Below, piece after piece: positions 1 to 8,876 of a stretch of DNA of 39,243 nucleotides. Location: assembly GCF_903933125.1 (NCBI RefSeq), contig NZ_CAIZIZ010000096.1, positions 1 to 39,243 on the forward strand, written 5' to 3'. The notes below the pieces were generated by a model. That model saw only the letters and a program-made list of their open reading frames with translations. It was not told the origin of the DNA and searched no databases. This DNA comes from an uncultured Lamprocystis sp. Its GTDB lineage: Bacteria > Pseudomonadota > Gammaproteobacteria > Chromatiales > Chromatiaceae. Within the stretch, counting starts at the first letter, position 1. Each line of letters opens with the position of its first letter. Made by a program: the position numbers and the translations under genes.

Positions 1-160
1 GGCCTCGCGCGGCGCTCCGCGCCGCCGCGCCGGGGCCGCCCGCGGGCCTGACGGGTTGGTTCCGTGGTCCCCCCAGGGTCCGCCGTGCGGACCCGCGCCC
101 CGCGATTGCCGGTCGCGGCTGGCACGATGATCGAGATCGCCGAAAATGGCCAAAGTCGAG
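1..160. mobile_element. Probable end of an insertion sequence (partial)
   Basis: These bases are more GC-rich than the neighbouring gene and do not continue its coding sequence. They end at 144-160 in aaatggccaaagtcgag, which occurs in inverted orientation at 39107-39123, again exactly at a gene break. The arrangement fits the right-hand terminus of an element. I recognise no transposase in the 160 bases available, so the family is unknown. Confidence 0.4.
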
Positions 161-970
161 AAAGAACGCCAGGTTGCGATTCCAGCCGATGAGACTCAGC
201 ATATTCAGGACAGCCGCTCCCAGGCGCCCCACGAGATCACGCCGCTCCCGCGCCTCCCCACGATAGAAGGCGATGGATTCCGCGTTATCGCGAACCCGCA
301 CCAGGCCATAGCGGAAATCCGCCTCTTTCTGAAATTGCGAGTAATTGAGACCGATCAGGCGGCGGCCGATGAGAATACTGATTCCGGTACCCGCTACGGC
401 ATAACAGAACAGCACTCCGACCAGGGTGCCTGAGATCGCCCACAGCACGCCGATAAATGCAATCAATGTTACGACTGCATTGAGGATGATGAGCAGGAAG
501 GACAACGAGATACTGGTGAAGTTACGCACATCCTCGCTAATCCGCTGGTCCGGATTATCAATATTGGAGGAGCTGCGCAGTCGATAGTAGGCACGGTTAT
601 TAAAATAGCGCTTGATCAGATGCTGCGCCATCCATTCGCGCCACAGCAGGGCCAGCCGCTCTTCCGTCCACCGGTAGTAAACCCCCAGCGGGACAGCAAG
701 CACAAAGGTACCGAGATACCACCATAGCCATTGCCAATAGGCCGGCACGTCCTTATTCGCGATGGCCGTCATGAAATACCTTGCCACATAGCTCATGAGC
801 ACCTGCACGCCGCCGACGGACAGGGCCAGCACGAGTAGTACGCTAACGAAGCCAAGCGCCTTATATCGGACCTCTTGGCCGAAAAATGCCTTGGAGATGA
901 TCCACAGTTGCCGTGCAAGTTCGCGAAGAGAAAGACGCTGTTCAGTTTGCTGGTCTGTGGCTGGGGCCAT
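161..970 (-). pseudogene. SbmA/BacA (YddA)-type ABC transporter, 5' part only
   Basis: This is the N-terminal 270 residues of an inner-membrane transporter that normally fuses an ABC_membrane_2 permease to an ATPase domain. The start is the ATG at 970. Visible features are several hydrophobic segments, the family signature NIDNPDQRISEDVRNF in the first cytoplasmic loop, and a conserved AESIAFYRGEA stretch. Family resemblance stops after IGWNRNLAFF, at base 161. The frame stays open to base 1, but the residues from there on are Arg/Pro/Gly-rich and unlike the family. The last membrane helices and the whole ATPase domain (Walker A, signature, Walker B) are missing. The breakpoint coincides with a 17-base sequence that also breaks a gene at the other window end, so disruption by an insertion sequence is the likely cause. 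Members import peptides or export substrates; the substrate here is unknown. Confidence 0.75.
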
Positions 971-1090
971 CGTTATCCTTGGGACCGCTGCCGCAAGCGG
1001 GCTATGTGGCAAGAGATTTCCACGCACGACGGATACATTCGGTACCGACTAACGGCCATGGAAGGGGAACACGCCGGAAGATGAAAGTCC

Positions 1091-1190
1091 CCCGTGGGAG
1101 CGGCGTCCCGCCGCGATGCGGTGCCGCGGTGACCGCGAACGCTGCGGCTGCACGCCCGACCCCATCGCGGCGGGACGCCGCTCCCACGGG
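1091..1190. repeat. Large REP/BIME-like inverted repeat
   Basis: Two perfect 28-base arms (1091-1118 and 1163-1190, containing gtgggagcggcgtcccgccg) flank a 44-base loop and could form a long hairpin. The element sits in the 356-base gap between the transporter fragment and darP. Both genes are on the minus strand, so it lies downstream of darP. The rest of that gap (971-1090, 1191-1326) shows nothing else I can support. The form resembles extragenic palindromes dispersed by RAYT-type transposases. Confidence 0.7.
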
Positions 1191-1326
1191 GTCGCTACGC
1201 GACTTTCGCGGTAAAGCCGCGGCCTCCGGTTGGGGGCTTTTCACCCGTATGCGGTTCGCCGGGGCCACCCCGTCGCGGTCAGCGTGTTCAGCGTCCAGTG
1301 TGATGCGTTCGTGATTGCCGGATGGA

Positions 1327-1983
1327 TCACCGACGCTCCGATAAGGGTTCATCAGCCGCCACCTCCTCCTCAGCGGACCCAACGTCCACCGCATCGCGCA
1401 GAAACCGAAACAGCTTGCGCGGGGCCTCGGGTTTGCCGCGCTCGGTATCGCGTTTGGCGGCGCGCACCAGGGTGCGTAATTGCTGACGGTCGGTGTCCGG
1501 GTGTTCATCCAGGAAGTCGCTCAGAGCCGCGTCGCCCTCGGCGATCAGACGTTCGCGCCAACGCTCCAGGCGGTGGTGGCCGGCGGCCGCCGCGCGTTCG
1601 CGGGCCTCGGCCTCGTCCATCAGGGCATGAACGGCGTGCATATCCTCGCGTTGCAGGAGGTTGGCGATGCGTTTGTAGTGCCGCCCCAGGGCGCGCACGT
1701 CCTTGATGCGGGACGTCTCGTCGAGCGCGAGCCAGGTGACCGGGCTGAGTTTGAGGCGCTCCAATTGGGCGCGGGGCATCTTGGTCATCCGCTCGGCCAG
1801 GGCTTGGAGCGCCTGGTGCTCGCGTTTGAACTGGCTCTTGCTCGGACCCTCCGGGCGTTCCTCCCAGTCTTCCCCCGCCGCGGGAACCTGGTGGCCGGCG
1901 CCGCGGACCGGATCGGCCGTGTCCGCGGCGTCCTCTGCATCCTCGGCATCAAAAGGGTCGATAGTATCGTCTAAGTGGTCGAT
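1327..1983 (-). CDS. darP: Ribosome-associated protein DarP/YjgA (DUF615), probable ATC start
   Basis: DarP (YjgA) binds late 50S precursors and helps assemble the peptidyl-transferase region. Diagnostic segments are KSQFKREHQALQALAERM, LSPVTWLALDETSRIKD, RHYKRIANLLQRED and HPDTDRQQLRTLVRAAKRD. The first ATG in frame is at 1788, which would give 153 aa and remove the conserved KSQFKRE region. The frame is open upstream and homologous, but it holds no ATG, GTG or TTG before a stop. An ATC at 1983 is preceded by GGAG eight bases away and followed by an acidic leader (IDHLDDTIDPFDAEDAED), as expected for the family. I therefore place the start there, giving 218 aa. It overlaps the end of recJ by 13 bases, so translation is probably coupled. 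Sequencing error or mutation of ATG to ATC is the alternative. Confidence 0.8.
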   Translation of the reverse strand: MDHLDDTIDPFDAEDAEDAADTADPVRGAGHQVPAAGEDWEERPEGPSKSQFKREHQALQALAERMTKMPRAQLERLKLSPVTWLALDETSRIKDVRALGRHYKRIANLLQREDMHAVHALMDEAEARERAAAAGHHRLERWRERLIAEGDAALSDFLDEHPDTDRQQLRTLVRAAKRDTERGKPEAPRKLFRFLRDAVDVGSAEEEVAADEPLSERR

Positions 1984-3689
1984 TGCAGGTGCTCCAGAAT
2001 CAGTTGGGGGGTCCGTTCACCCCGGTATTCATTGACGTCCAGGCGGTAAGCCAGGTGCACCCGGCCGCGCGCCAGTTCCAGGCGTTCGCCCTGGCCGAAA
2101 CCAATGGCCTCCAGCAGCGGACCCCGCTCGGGTTTCAGCCGCAATTTCAGGTGCCGTTCACCGACCAGCCGCGCGCTGAGAACCTCGAACTCCCCGTCGA
2201 ACAAGGGCTCCGGGAAGCCCTTCCCCCAGGGACCGCCCAGGCGCAGGGCGTCGCAGGTCTCCAGGTTCATCAGCCGCGGCGGCAATTCGCCGTCCGAGCG
2301 GATCTCATGCACCGGCGGGGCCTCGCCCAGTTGCTCGCGCACCGCGTCGCGGAAGGCGACCCGAAAGTCGCTCAGACACTCGGGTTTCAAGGTCAGCCCG
2401 GCGGCCATGGCGTGTCCGCCGAAGCGCGCGATCAATCCGGGGCGGCGCCGGTCGACCAGATCGATGGCGTCGCGGATGTTCAACCCCTCCACCGAGCGGG
2501 CCGAGCCGCGCAGCAAGCCGTCGGCGGCGTCCGCGAAGGCGATGACGGGGCGATGATAGCGCTCGCGGATGCGCGCGGCGACGATCCCGGACACCCCCTC
2601 GTGCCAACCCTTACCGTACAGACACAGACCGGGCGGCAGATCGTCACCGCGCAGCACGATGCGCTCGACCAGCGTCTCGGCCTGATCGCGCATGGTCCCC
2701 TCGATCTCGCGGCGTTCGCGGTTGAGTGCGTCGAGCTGCCCGGCCAGGTCCAGAGCGCGGATCGGGTCGTCACACAGCAGGCATTCGACGCCCAGACTCA
2801 TCTCGGTGAGCCGACCGGCGGCATTGAGCCGCGGGCCGACATAGAACCCCAGGTCAGCGGCGGTGGCGCGGGCCGGGTCGCGCCCCGCTGCCTGGAGCAG
2901 GGCGCGGATACCCGGCCGGCAGCGCCCGGCGCGAATGCGCCGCAGGCCCTGCTCCACCAGGATACGGTTGTTGCGGTCGAGCGTCACCACGTCGGCCACC
3001 GTGCCCAGGGCGACCAGATCCAGATACTCGGCCAGGTTGGGCTCCGGCCGGTCGGCAGTGAACCAGCCGGCCGCGCGCAGGTGGGCGCGCAGGGCGGCCA
3101 GCACGTAGAACACCACGCCGACCCCGGCCAGGTGCTTGCTGGGGAAGGGGCAGCCCGGCTGATTGGGGTTGACGATGGCCGCCGCCGCGGGCAAGTCCGT
3201 CCCGGCCAGATGGTGGTCGGTGATCAGCACCGGGATGCCGAGCTGATTGGCCCGTTCCACCCCGGCAATACTGGCAATCCCGTTATCGACGGTGACCAAC
3301 AGGCCCGGACATTGCGGTGCCGCGGCGTCCACCACCGGCGGGCTCAGACCATAGCCGTAGGCGAAGCGGCTCGGCACCAGATAGGCCACGGCCTGGGTGC
3401 CCAGGGCACGCAGACCCAGCACGGCCAGCGCACTGCCGGTGGCGCCGTCGGCGTCGTAGTCGCCGACGACCAGAATCGAACGGCCGGACCTCAGGGTGGC
3501 GGCCAGCAGTTCAACTGCCTGAGCTAACCCGGCCAGGGTATCATAGGGCGCCAAATCCGCGAGGCCCAGCGTGGACTCCGACTCGACCTGGCCCCGGCTG
3601 CGATACAGTTGGTTCAGCAGTTCGCGCAGGTTGGCGGCCGGGAGTTGGGCCGGGTCGGTACCGATACGGCGGATGTGGGTTGGGGTCAC
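1971..3689 (-). CDS. recJ: Single-stranded-DNA-specific exonuclease RecJ
   Basis: RecJ is a 5'-3' single-strand DNA exonuclease acting in RecF-pathway recombination, mismatch repair and base-excision repair. The 572-aa protein has the full DHH-phosphoesterase core: GDYDADG at residues 76-82, DNG at 135-137, TDHH at 157-160 and an AGVG/FY motif near 190. The DHHA1 part follows (GIVAARIRERYHRPVIAF, then RFGGHAMAAGLTL), and the C-terminal OB-like domain ends EYRGERTPQLILEHLQ. Length is normal for the family. It is transcribed ahead of darP, whose start lies inside the recJ end. It is divergent from the pbpG-like gene at 3888, and the roughly 200 bases between them must hold both promoters. Confidence 0.95.
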   Translation of the reverse strand: MTPTHIRRIGTDPAQLPAANLRELLNQLYRSRGQVESESTLGLADLAPYDTLAGLAQAVELLAATLRSGRSILVVGDYDADGATGSALAVLGLRALGTQAVAYLVPSRFAYGYGLSPPVVDAAAPQCPGLLVTVDNGIASIAGVERANQLGIPVLITDHHLAGTDLPAAAAIVNPNQPGCPFPSKHLAGVGVVFYVLAALRAHLRAAGWFTADRPEPNLAEYLDLVALGTVADVVTLDRNNRILVEQGLRRIRAGRCRPGIRALLQAAGRDPARATAADLGFYVGPRLNAAGRLTEMSLGVECLLCDDPIRALDLAGQLDALNRERREIEGTMRDQAETLVERIVLRGDDLPPGLCLYGKGWHEGVSGIVAARIRERYHRPVIAFADAADGLLRGSARSVEGLNIRDAIDLVDRRRPGLIARFGGHAMAAGLTLKPECLSDFRVAFRDAVREQLGEAPPVHEIRSDGELPPRLMNLETCDALRLGGPWGKGFPEPLFDGEFEVLSARLVGERHLKLRLKPERGPLLEAIGFGQGERLELARGRVHLAYRLDVNEYRGERTPQLILEHLQSTT

Positions 3690-3887
3690 TTGGGCTCGTT
3701 GCTGCAGAGGGTGGCTGGATCAGATCGGCTGGAGTGTGAGCGGTCGGCTCGCGTTGCAAAATGCGGTGAAAGCACATCGGCGCTTAACCTGCGGCCGCGA
3801 CCCGGCTACCATATTGCCCTTGCGGGGAACAGACAACCCGAAAATCACGCGCCCCCGATTCCGCGGCGCTCGCCGCAACACTTACTA

Positions 3888-4796
3888 ATGGATCATCAGA
3901 TGAGCGTGAATCACCGAACCGCGTGCCTCCTGCTCGCCCTCGCCCTCCCCTTGAGCGCGGCCCTCGGGGCCGACCCGGAGCGCAGCAGCGCGGCAGGCGC
4001 GGCCCCGCCCCCCGCTCCACCCCGCGTCACCACCCCCAACCTCCAGTCGGCGGCCGTGCTGGTGGTGGATGAGAACGGACAGCCGCTTTATGCCAAACAC
4101 AGCCATGACCAAAAGCCGATCGCCTCGATCACCAAGCTGATGACGGCCATGGTGGTGCTGGATTCCGGCGCACCGCTGGATGAACCGCTGACCATCCTGG
4201 AATGCGACCGCGATCAACTGCGCCACAGCCGCTCGCGCCTGCGCATCGATCGGGCGGCCACCCTGCAGCGCTGGGAGACCCTGGCGGTGGCGCTGATGTC
4301 CTCCGACAACCGGGCGGCCTCCGCCCTGGGACGGACGACCTTCCCCGGCGGCAAGCCGGACTTCGTCGCCGCCATGAACCGCAAGGCGGCCACACTGGGG
4401 ATGACCGACACGCGCTACGCGGACCCGACCGGGCTGGACGGCGGCAATCGCTCGACGGCAGAGGACCTGGTGAAACTGATGCGGGCTGCCGCCAATTATC
4501 CGCTGATCCAGGAACTCACCACCCGCGCGACCATGGAAGTGCAGCCCTACGGCGACGCCGACCGCCTGGCCTACCGCAACACCAACCCGCTGGTGCAGGA
4601 TCCGAACTGGCGGGTGGAGCTGAGTAAGACCGGCTATGTCAGCGAATCCGGTCATTGTCTGGTGATGCGCGCGGTGATCGGCGGGCGGCGGCTCGACATG
4701 GTGTTCCTGGATTCAGCCGGCAAACGCACCCCGATGGGAGATTCGCAGCGCATGCGCCAGTGGCTCGAGGCGCAGTTTCGCGGTCGCCCGGGCTGA
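3888..4796 (+). CDS. pbpG: D-alanyl-D-alanine endopeptidase (PBP7-like)
   Basis: This is a periplasmic low-molecular-weight penicillin-binding protein of the S11 family, which cuts D-Ala-meso-DAP cross-links in peptidoglycan. The serine-hydrolase motifs are all present: SITKL near residue 80, SSDN near 137 and KTG near 246. A GMTDTRYADPTGLD block typical of PBP7 is also present. A signal peptide is clear (RTACLLLALALPLSAALGA), followed by an Ala/Pro-rich linker. The start may be the ATG at 3888 or the ATG at 3900; neither has a strong ribosome-binding site, and 3900 gives the more compact signal peptide. The frame is open further upstream, but that part has no family resemblance. The next gene starts 21 bases after its stop. 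Confidence 0.88.
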   Translation: MDHQMSVNHRTACLLLALALPLSAALGADPERSSAAGAAPPPAPPRVTTPNLQSAAVLVVDENGQPLYAKHSHDQKPIASITKLMTAMVVLDSGAPLDEPLTILECDRDQLRHSRSRLRIDRAATLQRWETLAVALMSSDNRAASALGRTTFPGGKPDFVAAMNRKAATLGMTDTRYADPTGLDGGNRSTAEDLVKLMRAAANYPLIQELTTRATMEVQPYGDADRLAYRNTNPLVQDPNWRVELSKTGYVSESGHCLVMRAVIGGRRLDMVFLDSAGKRTPMGDSQRMRQWLEAQFRGRPG

Positions 4797-4817
4797 TCGG
4801 CAGAGGTCACAACTAAG

Positions 4818-5432
4818 ATGTACCGCGGCGAGCGCTTTAACAGCATTTCCCACCTGGTCGGTGCCGTCCTGGCCCTGATCGGGACCACGGTGCTGGTCAC
4901 CCTGGCCGGCGTGGAGGGCGAGGCGACCCGCATCGTCAGCTTCTCCGTGTATGGGGCCACGCTGTTTTTGCTGTATCTCTCCTCCACGCTTTATCACAGC
5001 CTGCGCGGCCGTGCGAAAGACTTCTTCCAGGTCATGGACCACCATGCGATCTATCTGCTGATCGCCGGAACCTACACCCCCTTCACCCTGGTCGCATTGA
5101 AGGGCAAGACGGGTTGGTGGCTGTTCGGCGCGGTCTGGGCTTTGGCCGTCGCGGGCATGGTGATCGACACCCTGCGCGGCGGCGGCGGACGGCTGTTGTC
5201 GGTCGCCATCTATTTGCTGATGGGCTGGCTGATCCTGTTCGCACTAGGCCCCATCATCGCCGCCCTGCCCCCGGCCGGCTTCTGGTGGCTGGTGGCCGGC
5301 GGGCTCTTCTATACGGTCGGGGTGATCTTCTACGTTCTGGATAACCGCTGGCCCTGGTGCCACGGTATCTGGCACCTGTTCGTGCTGGCCGGCAGCGTGA
5401 GCCATTATTTTGCGATCTTGCTGTATTTGTAG
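4818..5432 (+). CDS. trhA: TrhA/hemolysin III family (PAQR-like) membrane protein
   Basis: This 204-aa integral membrane protein has seven predicted hydrophobic segments and the conserved PAQR/hemolysin III residues: SHLVGA near the start, STLYHS, FQVMDHHAIYLLIAGTYTPF, and the terminal HGIWHLFVLAGSVSHYFAI. In bacteria such proteins have been linked to membrane-lipid homeostasis; the older hemolysin name is misleading. The conserved His and Asp residues are those thought to bind a metal. An AGAGG lies 11 bases before the ATG. It may be cotranscribed with the upstream pbpG-like gene. Its TAG stop directly abuts the stop of the convergent pseudouridine synthase gene. Confidence 0.9.
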   Translation: MYRGERFNSISHLVGAVLALIGTTVLVTLAGVEGEATRIVSFSVYGATLFLLYLSSTLYHSLRGRAKDFFQVMDHHAIYLLIAGTYTPFTLVALKGKTGWWLFGAVWALAVAGMVIDTLRGGGGRLLSVAIYLLMGWLILFALGPIIAALPPAGFWWLVAGGLFYTVGVIFYVLDNRWPWCHGIWHLFVLAGSVSHYFAILLYL

Positions 5433-6332
5433 CTACCGCCCGCCCTGCCAAGCCCGCGCGGCGGCGCTGCGCAGCCGCGGCTTATGCGGCTGTGACTCCA
5501 TCCCGGCCAATGACAGCAGCAGCTTGCGCTCGTCGTCGAGCAGCGGCCGCCAGTTACCGGGGAAGAGCCGCCGACCCAACTCCACGTTGCCGTAGCGCAC
5601 CCGGATCAGGCGGCTGACCTGGCAGTCGGCGGCTTCCCACAGGCGGCGCACCTCGCGGTTCCGGCCTTCCTTCAGCACCACGTGGTACCAGGTGTTGGCC
5701 CCGGTGCCGCCGCGCGCACTGACCGCATCGAAGTGCGCGGGGCCGTCTTCAAGCGCAATGCCGCTGGTGAGCCGGTCCAGGGTGCCGTCCGGAACCTGAC
5801 CCAGGATGCGCACCGCGTACTCACGCTCCAGTTCCCGCGAGGGGTGCATGAGGCGGTTGGCCAGTTCCCCGTCGGTGGTAAAGAGAATCAAGCCTGAGGT
5901 GTTGATGTCCAGTCGGCCGACCGCGATCCAGCGCCCGGTTTTCGGCCGCGGCAGATGCCGGAAGACGGTCGGGCGCCCCTCCGGATCGCGGCGGGTGACC
6001 ATCTCGCCCTCCGGCTTGTGGTAGGCGATGATCTGGGTGTCCTCCTCGCGCCGCGGGCGGCGGCGGATCTCCTGACCATCCACCCGCACCCGATCCAGGG
6101 GGGTGATGCGGTCGCCGAGCTTGGCGACTTGGCCGTTGACCCGCACGCGCCCGATGCGGATCCAGGCCTCGATCTCACGGCGTGAGCCCAGACCCTGCTC
6201 GGCCAATATCTTTTGCAGGCGCTCTCCAGGCGCGTCCACGGGGGCCGGCAGATCGACCGGGTCGTTGCGGCCGCGCCGCCCGACATTGCGGTTCAGCGGT
6301 GGACGGCTGCCGGATGGGGCACGATGGCGCAC
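5433..6332 (-). CDS. rluB: 23S rRNA pseudouridine synthase, RluB type
   Basis: The enzyme isomerises a uridine in 23S rRNA (U2605 in E. coli for RluB). An S4 RNA-binding domain covers residues 37-85 (ERLQKILAEQGLGSRREIEAWI). The RsuA/RluB/E/F catalytic motif GRLDINTSGLILFTTDGEL has the catalytic Asp at about 142. The family's YHVVLKEGRNREVRRLWE segment follows. The C-terminal tail is short and basic. The GTG start at 6332 follows immediately on the TGA of the upstream aldolase gene, so coupled translation is likely. RluB fits better than RluE or RluF because of the N-terminal S4 domain and the length, but the exact target base is inferred. Confidence 0.88.
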   Translation of the reverse strand: MRHRAPSGSRPPLNRNVGRRGRNDPVDLPAPVDAPGERLQKILAEQGLGSRREIEAWIRIGRVRVNGQVAKLGDRITPLDRVRVDGQEIRRRPRREEDTQIIAYHKPEGEMVTRRDPEGRPTVFRHLPRPKTGRWIAVGRLDINTSGLILFTTDGELANRLMHPSRELEREYAVRILGQVPDGTLDRLTSGIALEDGPAHFDAVSARGGTGANTWYHVVLKEGRNREVRRLWEAADCQVSRLIRVRYGNVELGRRLFPGNWRPLLDDERKLLLSLAGMESQPHKPRLRSAAARAWQGGR

Positions 6333-7316
6333 TCAGATCTCCGAGACGATTTTGTCGTAGAAGGCCAGGAAGTCATCCCGATTGGGGCCCTCGGTCCACT
6401 CGATGGCGGAGCGCGGGTGCTGGTTGAGCTGGCCGGTCAGGTTGAAGGGCAGCGACGGCCCCCAGATCAGTTCCTTGCGCAGGGGGGCTACATGGTGCTG
6501 AATCACGTCGACGATGGGCCGCAAGTCGAACTTGGGGTTGCGCAGGAAGCCAAGCAAAAGTTCGGTATGGCAGTTGCCGGCGCCGCGGCCGAAGCCGTAG
6601 ATCGTCGAGTCTACCCGATTGCAGCCCAGGATGATCGCCTCGATCGTATTGGCGAAGGCAAGTTGCAGGTTGTTGTGGGCATGGATGCCGATCTCCTTGC
6701 CGCTTCCGGCCATGGCCGCGGCGTATTTCTTGTAGAGCCGATCGATCTGCTCACGATAGAGATAGCCGAAGCTGTCGACGATGACCATGGTGCTCGCCGG
6801 GGTCTCGGCGATCGCCTCCAGGACGGTGTCGATCTCCTCCTCCGTGATGTTGGAGACGGCCATCAAGTTGGCGGTAGTCTCGTAGCCCAGCCCGTGACAG
6901 TGGTGGATCATCTCCACCGCCTCCGAGACCTGATGGGCATAGAAGGCGACCCGGATCACGTCGAGCGGGCTATCGGCGCAAGGACAGATGTCCGTCTGCC
7001 AGTCACTCTTGCCGGCGTCGGCCATCGCGGCGAGCTTGAGCCCGGTGCGGGCGGCGTCATGGTCGCCGACGACCCGCCGGAGATCGGCCTCATCGCAGTG
7101 ACGCCAAGGGCCGAACTTGTCCTTCGGAAAGACTTTTTTCGAGTTCTTGTAACCGATCTCCATGTAGTCCAGACCGGCGTCGACGCACGCGCGATAGACG
7201 GCACCGACGAAGGTGTCGGAAAGCTGGTGGGCATTGACCAGACCGCCGTCGCGGATGGTGCAGTCGAGTACCTTGAGTTCAGGACGGTAGGTGATCCAAG
7301 GGGCCTTGTCGGACAT
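6333..7316 (-). CDS. Aldolase of the DRE-TIM (HMGL-like) superfamily
   Basis: This 327-aa TIM-barrel protein belongs to the group with HMG-CoA lyase, homocitrate synthase and 4-hydroxy-2-oxovalerate aldolase. The metal and substrate signature is DCTIRDGG at residues 18-25. The later metal-binding HxH lies in GIHAHNN, and YGFGRGAGNCHTELL matches the strand-8 region. The start is set at 7316 (MSDKAPW), where homology begins; the frame runs on to 7412 but the extra residues look non-coding. The reaction is not identifiable. It resembles stand-alone 'aldolase catalytic domain' proteins often found near surface-polysaccharide genes, but no such genes are adjacent here. It is followed without a gap by the rluB-type gene. 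Confidence 0.8.
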   Translation of the reverse strand: MSDKAPWITYRPELKVLDCTIRDGGLVNAHQLSDTFVGAVYRACVDAGLDYMEIGYKNSKKVFPKDKFGPWRHCDEADLRRVVGDHDAARTGLKLAAMADAGKSDWQTDICPCADSPLDVIRVAFYAHQVSEAVEMIHHCHGLGYETTANLMAVSNITEEEIDTVLEAIAETPASTMVIVDSFGYLYREQIDRLYKKYAAAMAGSGKEIGIHAHNNLQLAFANTIEAIILGCNRVDSTIYGFGRGAGNCHTELLLGFLRNPKFDLRPIVDVIQHHVAPLRKELIWGPSLPFNLTGQLNQHPRSAIEWTEGPNRDDFLAFYDKIVSEI

Positions 7317-7427
7317 CGGGGGTGTTCTCGGTAGCGTGGTTAGCCGGCCATTGTCCCCAGATTCGGGCATGGCGGCAAACCGGATGCGTGGTGGCGTCGT
7401 CGTCGTCCCCACAACAACCCAGCCGTT

Positions 7428-8876
7428 TTAGGTTGCAAGCCAGTGCAATGAAGGACTGTTAGAGGCCACTGGAGAGTCCGACCGCGACCTCAAAGCCTCG
7501 TTGTCGTTGTCGTTGTCATCGTCATCGTGATCATCAAACCGCTCCGTCGTCTCGCGCCTCGCCTCGTTCCGCTGTCCGCGCTGGGCTTGATCAACACTGC
7601 GGATTGGTCGGGGAGCGGTTGGACGCCCGTCCCCCCGACCGATCGGCTGGTCAAGGACGACAGCGTCAGGGGTTGTGCCGACGTGCGGGCGGATGGGCGT
7701 CAGGTCGATGGCGGTGACCGCGAAGTCCGCGATTGGGGTGCTGAGAACCCGGTAGCCCCGGGTGGATTGGTTGTTGGTCTCATCGGGTTCGGTGCTCAGG
7801 CACTGGCTGTCGACAAAGGCGCGCAGGGTCTTTGTCCCGGCGGGGCCAGCCAGCAGGCGAATCGACACCGTCTGTTTGGCGCCCGCTGCCAGGTCCGTCA
7901 GGGTGATGGCGGCGTCCCCGGCAACGGCGCAGCCGGGGGCTGTGCGCTGATTGGTCCAGACGCGCAGTGTCCCTGGGTTGCCGGCCTGGGTGCCCCGGTT
8001 CTTGACGGTGATCGAGACGTTGAAGGACCTGCCGACGAGCGGGGCGCTCGGGATCAGGGTGATGTTGGTGACGAGGAAGTCGGCGTTGGTGGTGGTCTGT
8101 CCCTCGAACCCGATCACCGGCACCGGGCTCGGGCGGTCGGTGGTGGTGCCGTCGCCGAGCTGACCCTGCGTGTTGTAACCCCAGGCCCAGAGGCTGCCGT
8201 CGGTCTTGCGGGCCAGGGTGTGACCGCCGCCGGCAGCCATGGCCGCGACCCCACTCAGGATCTGGACCGGCGTCCACTGATCGGTGGTCGTGCCGTCGCC
8301 GAGTCGGCCGAAATAGTTGGAACCCCAGGCCCAGAGGCTGCCGTCGGCTTTGATGGCCAGGGTGTGAACCCCGCCACCTGATACGGCCGCGACTTCAGTC
8401 AGAACCTGAACCGGCGTCAACCGATAGGTGGTGGTGCCGTCGCCGAGTTGGCCGTACTCGTTGTTTCCCCAGGCCCAGAGGCTGCCGTCGGTCTTGAGGG
8501 CCAGGGTGTGACTGTAGCCAGCAGCCATGGCCGCGACCCCAGTCAGAACCTGGACTGGCGTCGACTGATAGCCGGTACTGCCGTCCCCCTGATTACCCCA
8601 GGCCCAGAGGCTGCCGTCGGTCTTGAGGGCCAGGCTATACCAGCCGCGGGCGGCCACGGCCGTGACCCCGGTCAGCACCTGGACCGGCGTATGACGTTCG
8701 GTGGTGGTGCCGTCGCCAAGCTCGCCGGTGTCGTTGTAACCCCAAGCCCAGAGGCTGCCGTCGATCTTGAGGGCCAGGCTGTAATAATGCCGGCGGCCAA
8801 GGCCGCGACCCCAGTCAGGACGCGGACCGGCGTATGACGCTCGGTGGTGGTGCCGTCGCCGAGCTGGCCGTTCCAA
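7428..8876 (-). pseudogene. RCC1-repeat / CARDB protein, C-terminal part (frameshifted)
   Basis: This is the continuation of the gene that starts at 9325, in a different frame. True homology begins near 8795 ([17 protein letters not shown]); the bases up to 8876 in this frame are not RCC1-like. It holds about five RCC1 repeats of roughly 50 residues with the signature [33 protein letters not shown]-type immunoglobulin-like domain follows (ADFLVTNITLIPSAPLVGRS to TEPDETNNQ). A second CARDB domain begins (IADFAVTAIDLTP) but loses its frame after about 20 residues. The remaining 80 residues are low complexity, ending in an Asp/Asn run encoded by a microsatellite. The protein thus looks damaged both in the middle and at its end. 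Confidence 0.7.
7496..7536. repeat. Short tandem repeats (gttgtc / atcgtc)
   Basis: Six-base units, about three of gttgtc and two of atcgtc, form a microsatellite inside the degenerate 3' end of the RCC1 gene. On the coding strand it encodes an Asp/Asn run. Confidence 0.7.

Noticed and set aside
1002-1508. Minus-strand 168-codon frame across the palindrome and the darP end
   Set aside because: It runs through an inverted repeat and is out of frame with darP; composition is Arg/Ala/Pro-rich without homology.
1983-3527. Plus-strand 514-codon open frame opposite recJ
   Set aside because: It mirrors recJ codon positions in GC-rich DNA and has no family resemblance; recJ motifs are intact on the other strand.
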